From Scatophagus argus (lineage: Eukaryota > Chordata > Actinopteri > Scatophagidae): 64,000 nt of DNA. The translations under genes were made by a program, and so were the position numbers. Each line of letters starts with the position of its first letter. The stretch's first letter is position 1. The notes under the pieces are model-generated. The model was not told where the DNA came from, ran no database searches, and was given only the letters and a program-made list of their open reading frames with translations. Below, in pieces: positions 50,002-61,542 of the stretch. The stretch is taken from positions 1,149,001 through 1,213,000 of the forward strand of contig NC_058496.1 in NCBI RefSeq assembly GCF_020382885.2. The letters run 5' to 3'.

Positions 50002-53000
50002 TCAGAGCCGCATGGAGACGGTCGGTGCTGGGGACTGCAGCTCCTGGTCCAGCAGCCTGAACAGCATGGCACTTTTGTGGCACTGCGATGTTTGTCCCAG
50101 CAAGTGGTGCAGCTGAGCCTGCAGGTAGTGGACGTCCCGCAGCCGCTCTTTACAGTTCAGCTTCAAAAAATAAGCTGCGGCCTCCTTTACCGTGTCAACA
50201 GCCAAAAGCACCAACTCTGCTGGGAGACCATGAGCAGCAGAGTGTAAGCGGAGGCTGTGGAGCCACACGGCAACATGAGACAGGGATCGCTGCTCGGCAG
50301 GAGGGGCGAGGCTCTTACCTGCTTGTTCTTGCCTGTTTGGCCTGCGCCCAGCCACCGCCATCTGACAGCAGGCTGTCAGCAGCAGGGCTCGGCCTTTGTC
50401 CATGACTGAGCCATGGGCCAGGACAGGCTCGATGGCCTCATGCAGGACGCTCAGAGCCTGCTCAGGAACCCCCAACATCAGCTGCAGAGAGGAGAACCGT
50501 GCACACTGTTGCTTTTATTTTGCACCAGAAAAGGAGCTGTGACACCATTTGAGTGAAGTATTTCCTGCTGTTGTGGCTGACCTGAGTGAAGACCAGATGA
50601 AGGATGGTCTCTGAGGCCAGGGACTGCAGGTGGTGCTGTTTGGCCAGAGCCAAGGCCTGCAGGAGCAGAGGCAGAGCAGTGGAGAAGCCCGAGGACTCCC
50701 AGTGGAGCTCAGCGGTGGACAGCAGGACTCTGCACGAGACATCAGCGGGGGAGTTACACAGACAGGAAATGGTGCTGCTGGAAATACGTTTTTTTGGAAA
50801 AGCATTCATGTGCATTTCCTCCTCATTTCATGCACTGAAAGTTGATGCATAATGTGACCGTTACACTTTTAATATTAATGGCACAAACGAAAGACAAAGT
50901 TGAGATGGTCGCTCAGGTTATCGTATTATGACAATAACAGAAGTGTGTCTCCACCTGATGACCAACTCGGTGGACTTAGTCTTCTCACAGTGCACCTGCA
51001 GCCGCTGTAAGATGCTGTACGCCTCCGTGCTGCGGCTCAGAGCCTTCAGCACTTGAGCTTTCCTGCCGGCGCACACACACAAACACACACACAATTTGAG
51101 CTGCAGCACACAGTACACACACGTGAGATGGCTGCTGTTCAGGGCGGAGCTGCAGTCTCACCTGTAGAGACCTTCAGTTTTGTTTAAGGCAGAGATCGCT
51201 GTGACCAGTGGCTCTGCCAGATGGTATTTCCCTTCGTTCATATGCCTCTCAAACTGAATTTTCAGGTCGCACAGCATCCACAGCTGAAACGGATGTTTAG
51301 TTGAAAGAAAAACAACATTAATCAATACATTTTCTCTCTTGAATGACGCTGAGTCATCACACATCACAGAATAAAGGAAGTAAGTTGCCCCTGCTGAGTG
51401 TGTATGAAGCTGCAGTCTTGGGACTGATGCAGTACAGGTGAGGGGACGCACCTTGGCGTGCTGTGAGTGAGGAGGAAACTGTTCTTTCAGATGCTGGAGA
51501 ATCTCTGAAACTGCACTGTACAAGCCCTGCAACACAAGCAGACACACACGGGACAAAGAGAGTTGAAATGAAGACCTGATCAATGTTTGTTACCCTCCTG
51601 AAATGTTGGGCCAACTGACTAACGAACGCGCGGCCGCCAGTCAGACCAAATCAGACACGTTTACCTGCTCAGCGTGCAGCTCGGCCAGGTGGCAGAGCGC
51701 CACAGCGAACGCCTCGGTGTTGTTCTGCTGGACCCCGAAGTTAACCGGCTCCAGGCTGCTCATGTTGAGAAGCAGCTGGGCCTGCTGCAGAGCCATGGTG
51801 CTGCACCACAGGAGGCAAAAGAAAGGACCCATCAGGCACTTTATCTATGAAACTTCCCAGCTGTACACTCATGTTTGTCTGAATTGCTATTGAGTGCATA
51901 AACTCAGAGGACGTCTGAGCTGTGGGGAGAAGCTCGTGAACAGAAGGGCAGCCTGAAGAGCCTGACCTCTTGCCATACATCCTCCATATGGACGTGGTCT
52001 GAGCCAGGCTGATCTCGATCAGCTCAGACAGACTGTGCTTCCAGTGCAGGATGTCCGTGTCCTTTAACGCGTCCATCAGCTTGTGGGCTGTCTTACCCTG
52101 CATCGCCCCCTGCTGGACCAAAGACTGGATGCCCAGAGATGCCAAATACTGCAGCAGAGAGGACAAATAACACGTCAGAGATTAAATATTTAGGTTCCCC
52201 AGGGTAAAATGAAAAATGTTTTTATGCATGTGCCTCTAAAAATTCAGTGTTGAAGAAATACTGTGTTGTGATCTGCAGTGGACTCAATTAATATAGATGA
52301 TTTTATTTAATTTGCTGTTTGAAATTCTGAGGTCAAAAGGAGGAGTTTTGCAAGCTGAAACTGTAAAAATGATCAGAAGCCACTTTAAAACAGACATGTC
52401 AGAGTCCGTGTCGCACTCACCGGCAGACAGAAATGGGCGGCCATTTTCACTGAATCCTCAGTTAACACAGTGCTGTCAGATCCCCTCATCTGCTCCAGCG
52501 TGTAGAGCCAACTCTGATGTGGGACACGGAGACACGGGACAAATAAACTACAGCACACTCATGATGAAATCAAACCACAGCAGTAGGAAAACAGTTTTAC
52601 CAGACAGTGCTGCAAGCACACGTGATCGTTGGACTCCTGGGCGATGCGGATGGCCTCCTGCAGAGCCAGATCAGCCTGCTGACTGAAGGAGAAGCAAAGA
52701 GAACATGTGAGCCACGCAGAGACGTGTCCACACACTCACAGTCCTCCAGGTGCTGTACTCACTAGTGGCCGAAGCGACAGTGCAGGCTCGCCAAGTTCAG
52801 AGCAGCGTAGCGCAGACTTCGGCCGTAGCCCTCGTCCCCGTTGCTCTTTCCCTCATTTCCGGACAAGATGAGCCGGTCAAAGTAATGTAAGAGACTGTGA
52901 GCGGAGAGGAAGATGTCCTGGACTCTCATGCTGTTCAGGTAGTTTAGGTAATGCTGAGGAGAGAGTAAATATCGCAGAGCTGATGAGGAAGCTCCGGTAG

Positions 53001-54205
53001 ACCTGTTGAACTAGTGGAGGTAAGTGGATGAGCCTCACCGCTTCAGCAAAGTCTGGATTAAACTTCAGCATGTTGTTGAGCTCTTCCTGCAGCGCCGTGG
53101 GCTTCAGAGCTTTGTTCTCGTCATTCTTCAGAAGATACGCCTGCAGAGGGACGTTCACATTCAGTCTGAATGCAGTTCACTTCACGTCAGCTTTGGCTGA
53201 AACACTCACCTGTCTCGCAAGAAAGTATTCTGCTTGTTTTTGAGACAGGGGACCCCTGCTTGGAGTGTTGTCTTTCCTACAACGAGACAGAAGAACAGAA
53301 GAGAATCCGCTGTTAACAACCATCCTGAGAACAAAAGTCTGTCCATTACCAAGCTGTCAGGGTCAGGGTTTAGACTTTGACATGCACACAGTGAATAAAC
53401 CTCACAAAGTAAAAGGTGCACCAATCAACACATAACAGAAAACCTCTGGTTAGGAAGTTAATTTCACCAAAACAGTCAAATGAACTTATCTGAGAGCAGC
53501 CTCACTAACCGGAGCTCCGACTCATGCAGTGGAGTGTCCAACTCCTCTTTGTCTATCCTGTCCCCTACGGTGTCCTCAGTGCTGGTCAGGTCCATGTCGG
53601 AGTCATCGGCGACCAGCGCTGGCAGACCCACCTGCCCATCTGTAGGCTTGGCGTAGTGACTGTGGTAGTAGTGCTGCAGGGACTTGTACAGCTTGTAGAC
53701 CTGACTGAACGACAGCTTGTTGTAGGCCAGAAGCATGTGTCTCATAAAAAGACCTGGAAAACAAGCGGGACACGACTGTTCCAGACATCTCAGGACTTCC
53801 AGTCAGATTTAACAAGCCGTCAAATCGTGTGTGCTGCTCACCCACAACACTGGTTTTATAGGCCTCCGAATCGAAAGCCGTGAACGGGGTAGGAAGAGTC
53901 GAGAAGAAGTACTCCATGTCTTTCAGCTCTCCATCTGCCATTTCATGCAGCCTTCAGAGGAAAAACAAACAACAGCCTCCATTACACTACAGTTTAATCA
54001 GCTCAGGAGACCCTGAAAGCATCAGCAGTACTACTGATTTCTATCGTGGCTACCAGGTCGCAGGCTACAGACGGAATAAAGAAATAAAGTGACAGCGTTT
54101 CAAACTGAAGCACCTGAGTTTGACAGCATAGGCAGTCTGAGGGCAGCACTCCTCCACAGTCTTCAGGAACTGGCCGAGAGTCAAGTCTGGACCCTGACAA
54201 CCCCA

Positions 54206-54236
<31 letters not shown>

Positions 54237-54503
54237 GCAGGTACATCAATCAAACAGCTGCTTCAACACGGCGGTGTGAAACACGACTGACTGACTAAAA
54301 CCGACCTGCTGCAGGGGGAGGATGAGCTTGTTAAGTCGTCTTCTCTCCGGCAGTGTGATCTTGGACGCCGTCATCTCGTACAGCAGCGCCAGGACGGAGA
54401 TTTTATACGGAGTCACCCAGTCTTTGATGCCGAACACGTTAGCATGGACGACTCCGTTCGTCATCATAGGGTTGAAATACAAACTTTCATGCACACTCGC
54501 CAT
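50002..54503 (-). CDS. anapc5: Anaphase-promoting complex subunit 5
   Basis: Seventeen coding exons on the minus strand: 54503-54306, 54193-54114, 53951-53842, 53753-53510, 53276-53210, 53140-53039, 52953-52763, 52682-52601, 52513-52421, 52148-51967, 51800-51665, 51526-51452, 51283-51162, 51062-50955, 50729-50582, 50481-50319, 50219-50002. They total 2319 bases, 772 residues (human is 755 as I recall). The start MASVHESLYFNPMMTNGVVH followed by ANVFGIKDWVTPYK is diagnostic. Later blocks include KLSFSQVYKLYKSLQ, GPLSQKQAEYFLARQ, LKFNPDFAEAHYLNYLN, GRSLRYAALNLASLHCRFGH, YLASLGIQSLVQQGAM, DILHWKHSLSELIEISLAQT, AVALCHLAELHAEQ and NCKERLRDVHYLQAQLHHLL. APC5 is a TPR-rich scaffold of the APC/C ubiquitin ligase platform, needed for mitotic exit. 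The C-terminal tail (SPAPTVSMRL) is less conserved. The last intron ends in a CAGCAG tandem acceptor, leaving one residue ambiguous. Confidence 0.95.
54206..54238. repeat. ACAG tetranucleotide microsatellite
   Basis: About eight CAGA units in anapc5 intron 1, close to the exon 2 acceptor. Confidence 0.85.
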
Positions 54504-54780
54504 TTTAAATGCGTTACGCCAGGCTACGGGGACGAAACTTTGTGGTACCCGGACACCATTTAGCAGAGGGAAAAGTTAACGGCAAGCGGCTAGCTAGCTA
54601 ACGTACCAAGCGTGTTTAACGTCAGCGAAGTCCCGTGAAAAACGCACCAACACATCGACCGTCGGCCTCCGCTAGCAGCTGATAACGAGCCTTACCGGCG
54701 GTGAACACTCGCTTCGGTCATATCAGTTAATTCGACTTACTTTAACCATGTTTGCCTTTTTGCATTCAAACCGCCCTCCC
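54504..54780 (-). promoter_or_regulatory. anapc5 upstream promoter region
   Basis: Sequence immediately 5' of the anapc5 start codon has several CG dinucleotides and no evident TATA box, consistent with a housekeeping promoter. The transcription start cannot be located from sequence alone. Confidence 0.3.
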
Positions 54781-57609
54781 TTCGTCCGTCCCCCTAAAAA
54801 TACGTCATCATAAAGCGATGCATTTTTTTTTTTTAAAAAAGAAACTTTATTGGCAAGTGTGACACTACACCGGGACAAAAACACGACAGACAAAATCACG
54901 ATAATAAACGTGTCGAAGCTACGATTTTCGACTATGTATACTGTGGGACAGTTTGTGTGGAGTAGAACATCACGAGCACAATTCAACTACAGAAACAGTG
55001 CGCCTTCATTTTTTACCGGAAGCGGTTACAGATCTGTCTCGACTGTCGCAGGAAATAATTATTTTGAAAGTGCTCACCGGAACTAACTCTCAATCTCCAT
55101 CCAGGGTTTTGGTTAGCCTGATATCCAACTGAACTGTCAACTCGGATTTCCGTGTTGTTCTTTTTCCCTGGTTGTTAGTCAGCTCAGCAGAGTGGATGAA
55201 TACGGTCATTGGTGTGGACTGAAGTCTGTACATAAAGATAGACGACATGAGAGCTCCCCTAAAGTGAAGCCAGAACGTCTGCACCGCCCCCTGGTGGCTG
55301 GATGCAGCGGGAAGTAAAAAGAGGAGCAAACTTACTAAACTACTTAGGGACGCACACTGCCCCCCAGCGGTCAGAGCCTGTAACTAAATCTTTGTGCACG
55401 CTTTGTTTCCAGCAGTGGTGACACGATGCTGTTGTGTGGGGGACTCGGAGTGTCTTCCCTCATCATATTCAGCATTAGAGATTAAGAAGCTCTCCAGGCA
55501 GCCAGCAGCGCTACGAGTCTTCAAGATGGCAAGACACAAGATGGCCCAAAACGTCCAGTGACTTTTAACAAGCCAAAGACTGGAATGTAATAATAGTTAC
55601 AGGATTTAACAAATCATGAAGCTTCTGGTGAAAGTGGGACTAAGAGTGAAACGGATGCTAAACAGTTTGTGAATATTTTAGGACTTATCAGATATAATCA
55701 CTATTATCAGCACAGCCACTGTGATCATGTATTTCTGTTAGGTGAGTAATTATCTAGAAACATGTCAAAATTAAATCTCAGTCAGTTTGAAGAATGAAAG
55801 GCTGCCAGTTGAAACAGTTAATTAATAGTCCAGAGTACAGAAAAGCGTAATTTTGTGAAAGCTCAGTGTAAACAGGTTTTGTTGCTCTGCTGTCTCTCTC
55901 CTTTTCTTGTTTATTCTGCTAATCTCTCCTCCTCTTACTCAGATGAGTCCTGTAACTCTGAGGAGGATCTCTGGTGTCTCTGTGGATAAAAACCAGCCTC
56001 GTGAAGATCTCTGGAACATCTGTCGAGGTATAAAGTGCCAGCCTGGAGGTTAACGGCAGGCAGAGACGCTCTCGCTCATCGTGGTCCCTGTGAGAACCGA
56101 TCCCTGAACCTCAGCAGTGTTGTGTTCTGTTCAGACCCGATTGACTCCACTCAGCTCACCGCAACGTCTCATCTTTTGTCTGGTGTCAGTTACATCGAGG
56201 TCCTCTGGAGACGTTCTCCCAGGATGACCGACGGGGCAATCCTGTGGTACCACCGACATGTCACCCAAACCCCGTCTGTCCAAAGGTTTTACTATGAGAA
56301 GGTGAAACAGACACCATCAAAGCACTGAGACGATCCTGGAGCAGTAAAGGTCTCCCTCACTTCTTTATTTCCTCAGCATTTCCACAGTGTTTTGATGTGG
56401 CACTAATAACAAGCCGAGGTGATGATAAAGTATGTAACAACATGTTGATGGGTGATTGATGATCGGCCCCAGAAATCCTGATCAGAGCGGATTTATGTAA
56501 AACCGCTGTTCCTTATCGGTTCAGGGCTGGAACAGGAAGTGTGGGAATGAGACCAGGCCGTGTGGGAACGGTGTACTTCAGGGGGACGCAGGATTAAACA
56601 GGACTAAAGCGACTGTTGCCGCATTCATCCAGAAGGTGGCAGTGTTGACCCAGCGGCTCACACGAAGTGGTCCAAAATGTGACAGGGAGGGAGACAGTAC
56701 AAACAATGTGGCCCACTCCTGCCCCATCCTCCCCCCTCCTCACCCGCCCTCTCTGTTCGTGGCTGAGGTGAAGTCAGTCGACGGTGCACGATGGCACCTG
56801 TCAGAGTGGATATTTTTGAAAAGCTTGAATCAATTGACTGTAAATGCTTGTGTCAATGCGTGAGTCATTGTCAGCCAACACAACCAACTGCAGGAGAGCA
56901 GGATTTGATATTCAGAGGATCAGCAAACAAACGTGTCGTGTCGTGCGCCTCGTGAGCCTGAGAAACTGTCATATTACTGTCATCCAGGTTTAGTGAAAAA
57001 TAATAACAATATATAATATAATATCTATCTCTCTGTCTGTCCATCCAAACATTAGGCCATCCCTTCTGAGAAGTCACAGTTTTACATTTTATCGTCATTA
57101 ACTGTCACTTTACTTCTGATCCAGGATGTTCGGTTTCTTAAGTTTCTTCCCTGGATGGAAACAAGTCTTTAAGATCATTAAAATACAGATGCAGAAACAG
57201 ATACTACTGTATAAAAGACACAGTTGGAGTGGTAATTTGGTTTGGTTAGCAGCTGGCACGTCAACACACACACACTTTTCTCCAGTGGTTTTTCCAGATT
57301 TTCTTCACAGAAATGGCTCAACCTTTTGGAAAAATGTGCAGATTTTTTCCTGAGAGTCAGATGAGAGGACCGACACCCCCCTCGTGACAACACCTTGAAT
57401 ACGAATCTGCCTCCAGCAGCTGGATAGCTTAGCTTAGCATGTAGACAGGAAGCGGGTTGAAACGCCAGACATGATCAGGCTGCAAGCACCTGAAGCTCAC
57501 ACAGCACACAAAACAAAGTGTAAACGGATGTGAGGGTACGTTTGTACATTCCTGTGAGTTTTTCACCCTGTATATTCTCACCCTGGGCTAAGAGCTGACC
57601 ACGAGACAG

Positions 57610-57646
<37 letters not shown>

Positions 57647-59340
57647 TTCTCCAGGGTTTAGCTTAGCGAAGCGAGCTGCGCTCCTGCTAGATTTGGGTTA
57701 AGTACCAGCTGGAACTCGTATTCGGGATATTCTGGCTTCACGTTAGTGCAGTGAAGTGGCGACTTGTCGGCCATCTTAAGATACGTCAGCTGGATGAACC
57801 TGCGGACTCGGGGCCAACAAGGGCTGAGTCCTGACTCCAGAGTCCAGAGTCGGGATTGTTCCAGCGTGACAGCTTTCGCAGCCTGAGGCTAGCACAGCTA
57901 GCAGTGGGCTAAGTGCAGCGTGAGGGACCCCTTCACACTGTGTACCAAGCTGCTACACCTCACCTGTTAAAGGTGAGTTCTGTCGAAGCAGCAGGTAGTT
58001 TAGCTCTGGAACTTCCCGTGTGAAGCTCAGTCCTCTTCCAGGGCTTGTCAGCAGCTTCTGCATCGCTTTCCTCTCTTCATTAAAGTCGAGTGAACTTCTT
58101 TATGTTATAAAACACGGCCACTTCACTGTCTTCCATCTGAACTGAATTCCCTCCTGCCTTTTGTCTGGGGACGTTCATAAGGAAGTCAGTGCGGCCGCCG
58201 TGCCCCCAGCCAATCTCGCGCCGCCTGTGAACGTGGCCTTGCTAATTAACATATTGAACCGCTCTGTTTTCAGAAGGTCATTTCCTCTACCCTTCACAGT
58301 TGGATTATTTTACATAACGTATTCTCGCATCAAGTCAGCGATGCCCTGGCAGGCTTTTCCTCGAGAACGGCAGCACACGTTTTGAGGTGCTCGTGCGACT
58401 CCGGCCTGTTTCACGTTGTGACACCTTTTAATCATTGTGATATCAAAATGTATTTCCCCTCTCTGCCTCCCCGCTGGTTTCCGACTCTTCAGCTCGTTGG
58501 AATAGATCACCGGAGATAAACTTGTTGTGCCTCGTGTGAGAAATGACAGACCTCGCTGTACGCTGACCCTGAGTCAGCTTCCTGCTGCTTCGCTCGCTGG
58601 CTCTAAATGGATTAAGTTGTCAGTTGGACGGCCCATCTGAGATTTTTAATATCCAGCCTGAGGTTTATCAAGCAACCGTGTGCCAAATGGCATCAGAGGG
58701 ATTTACTTTGGTTTTATTGCAACGTTCTCTCCTTTCTCTCATCTGAGAGCTGGTCGTGCCCTCCGTGACTCCCTCAGGGTGTTTTACTTGTACGTTAATG
58801 ACACATCGAGGAGAGCGAATGAAAATACATTCCTCGGACTCTCGAGTGAATATTTGTATAACTGTGCTTGATAGCATATGTGCAGTGGGGAAAATAAGAC
58901 CATCTCAGCATTCATCAGCTTCTTCATTCCTTCTTCTTCTGCGAACGTTGACACTCGTTTTACATCTCAGCGGGTTTCCATCATGTTGTTGCTGTTTTAC
59001 ATCCAACCAAAACCCAGAGAAGAATGAAAACGGCCCAAAGCTGACTGAGCTCAGGTGAGAGGACGCACAGAGCTGCCCCTTTGAGCCTCATGGCAGGGAC
59101 TCGGTCTGTCTGAGAGGACCTCGAACGCGTCCTCAGCTGCCCCTAGAGGCAGAACTGTGAGCATCACAGGACATGACATGAAGACATCTGGGCCTGTTTC
59201 ACCACCACAGACGTCCACAGAGAGGAACATGTCAGTTGTTTGTGTGTGTTTGTGGATTTTCTTCGCTGGGAAATGTTTGCTGAGCTTGTTTATTTGCACT
59301 TGTTTGTGTATTGGCGTGTGTGTGGGTGAGTGGGTGGTGT
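54781..59340. other. Intergenic DNA right of anapc5
   Basis: No coding exon was recognised. Short fish-repeat-like pieces occur (AAACTTTATTGGCAAGTG near 54841; CGCCCCCTGGTGGCTGG near 55286; TAGCTTAGCTTAGCATG near 57425), with a CA microsatellite at 57611-57644. Confidence 0.5.
57611..57644. repeat. CA microsatellite
   Basis: Seventeen CA units. Confidence 0.9.
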
Positions 59341-59344
59341 TTTT

Positions 59345-59882
59345 ATACCACAAAAATATCTTGAAACTGTTGCTGCTGTTCGTGACAGACCCATAAACCA
59401 AAAGGCCTGACTACAATATGAAAGTTTTCAACACTTGGGCTACTCCAGACATCATAGTTATGCTGTGCTTCCAACTTTGTGGCAACAGTTTGTTGAAGGC
59501 CCTTTTCTATTCCAGCATGACTGTGCCCCAGTGCACAAAGCAAAGCTCCATAAAGACATGGTTGGATGAGTTTGGTGTGGAAGAACTTGACTGGCCCACA
59601 CAGAGCCCTGACCTCAACCCCATCCAACACCTTTGGGATGAACTGGAACGGAGATTGTGAGCCAGGCCTTTTGGTCCAACATCAGTGTGTGACCTCACAA
59701 ATGCTCTACTGCATGAATGGGCACAAATTCCCACAGAAACACTCCAACATGTTGTGGAAAGCCTTCACAGAAGAGTGGAAGCTGTTAGAGCTGCAAAGCT
59801 GTCTGTGTGTTTACAATGAGACGTCATTAAAGTCCCTGTTGGTGTGATGGACAGGTGTTCCAATACTTATGTCCATGTAGTG
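59345..59882 (+). pseudogene. Truncated Tc1-like transposase relic
   Basis: Plus-strand fragments of a Tc1 transposase: one frame gives a QHDCAPVH block (second catalytic Asp region, about 59510-59535). A frameshift then leads to WLDEFGVEELDWPTQSPDLN and PIQHLWDELERRL (59560-59660), followed by a stop. The catalytic Glu expected at NPIE is Gln (NPIQ). The right border resembles a Tc1 end (TTCCAATACTTATGTCCATG, TAGTGTA), but the 5' half and left terminal repeat were not found. It is dead and truncated. Confidence 0.8.
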
Positions 59883-59899
59883 TAGTTTGCTTGGTCAGT

Positions 59900-60780
59900 T
59901 AGATGTGTCATATTACATGTCTTAAAATATTGAATTTATGCAAAAGTATAAAAACTGTGTCCAAGGATGTGACCCAGAAAGGACTTCAGTGTTAATTATA
60001 TAAAGAAGCAGACACAGAAAGTGTTCACATGCGTGACTTTTAAGAAACAAGCAGGAATTGTGACTTTATTTTTACCACATAGATGCTTATGTGATGTTTA
60101 GCTTCCAGAAGATTTTCTATGATAGAACACTAAAATGTTGAAATCTTAGTGCTCCTGAAACTTAGGCTTTACATATTAAAACTACTTTAAAATCAAAATA
60201 AATATTTTTAATTAATCAGACGAGTGGTGCGCCGATCATCACGTCTTCACACCATCTGTTTTAGAGTTTGTCGACTGCTGGAAAAGGATCAAAAAACGGA
60301 CTCACAGCCTGCTCATTAATGCTTATGAATCACTTACGAAGCAGCATAACTTTTCTACATAACTAGTATGTAAGGATACTGTGAGATTAACATGGAGGAG
60401 ATCAGATTATGAATCACATCTTTATTGTTTTATGCCTGTTGACACCAGAGCTCATGAGAGCAGTTATAAAGCCTTATGAAGGCATCATAAGAGACTACGG
60501 ATGTCCCCATAACACACCACTGATGTAGTCTTTGTAGAAAGTGTTCAGTCCGACAGGTGTGCACACCTGTGAGCACAGTTCAGTCCTGACACCAAAACCA
60601 AATCTCACACAACAGACACAATTAAACATGTCAGCAATTCATAGAGCGTCACTGAAACTCTACACAAGCATTAAAGTCCAGTGAAGGCCTGATGAAGCTG
60701 ATCAATCTGCTCTTTCCATCCAAACGTGTTCGAGAGGAAGAACCGAGCGATGCGCCTCACCTCACGGTTAGCAGAGCTCC
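59900..60780. other. Unannotated AT-rich DNA
   Basis: No gene or clear repeat was recognised between the Tc1 relic and the minisatellite. Confidence 0.4.
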
Positions 60781-60816
60781 ACGTCGGGCGACGGCGGAGA
60801 AGCTGGAGGCACAGCA

Positions 60817-61542
60817 GAGTCTGTCCACAGTCTGTGAATGTTCAGACTCTGCTGTCCACAGTCTCTGAAGGTTCAGACTCTGCTGTCCACAGTCTCTGAA
60901 GGTTCAGACTCTGCTGTCCACAATCTGTGAAGGTTCAGACTCTGCTGTCCACAGTCTGTGAAGGTTCAGACTCTGCTGTCCACAGTCTGTGAAGGTTCAG
61001 ATTCTGCTGTCCACAGTCTGTGAAGTTTCAGTCTCTGAAGGTTCAGACTCTGCTGTCCACAGTCTGTGAAGGTTCAGACTCTGAAGGTTCAGACTCTGCT
61101 GTCCACAGTCTGTGAAGGTTCAGACTCTGAAGGTTCAGACTCTGCTGTCCACAGTCTCTGAAGGTTCAGACTCTGCTGTCCACAGTCTCTGAAGGTTCAG
61201 ACTCTGCTGTCCACAGTCTGTGAAGGTTCAGACTCTGCTGTCCACAGTCTGATAAGGTTCAGACTCTGCTGTCCACAGTCTGTGAAGGTTCAGACTCTGC
61301 TGTCCACAGTCTGTGAAGGTTCAGACTCTGAAGGTTCAGACTCTGCTGTCCACAGTCTCTGAAGGTTCAGACTCTGCTGTCCACAGTCTCTGAAGGTTCA
61401 GACTCTGCTGTCCACAGTCTGTGAAGGTTCAGACTCTGCTGTCCACAGTCTGATAAGGTTCAGACTCTGCTGTCCACAGTCTGTGAAGGTTCAGTCTGTG
61501 AAGGTTCAGACTCTGCTGTCCACAGTCTGTGGAACCTTCAGA
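60817..61542. repeat. 31-bp minisatellite
   Basis: More than twenty tandem copies of a 31-base unit made of GGTTCAGACTCTGCTGTCC followed by ACAGTCTGTGAA. Variants include GTCTCTGAA, GTCTGATAA and AATCTG. Some junctions carry an extra 14-15 base GACTCTGAAGGTTCA partial unit, pointing to slippage or unequal exchange at the shared TCAGACTCTG and CAGTCTCTG words. Confidence 0.95.

Noticed and set aside
55917-56340. Possible exon near a plus-strand frame starting MPAWRLTAGRDAL
   Set aside because: No homology, no paired splice sites, low-complexity surroundings.
58161-58385. A 74-codon plus-strand frame
   Set aside because: No protein features and no supporting signals.
60817-61542. CRISPR-like array
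   Set aside because: Units are contiguous tandem copies without unique spacers, in a vertebrate genome; it is a minisatellite.
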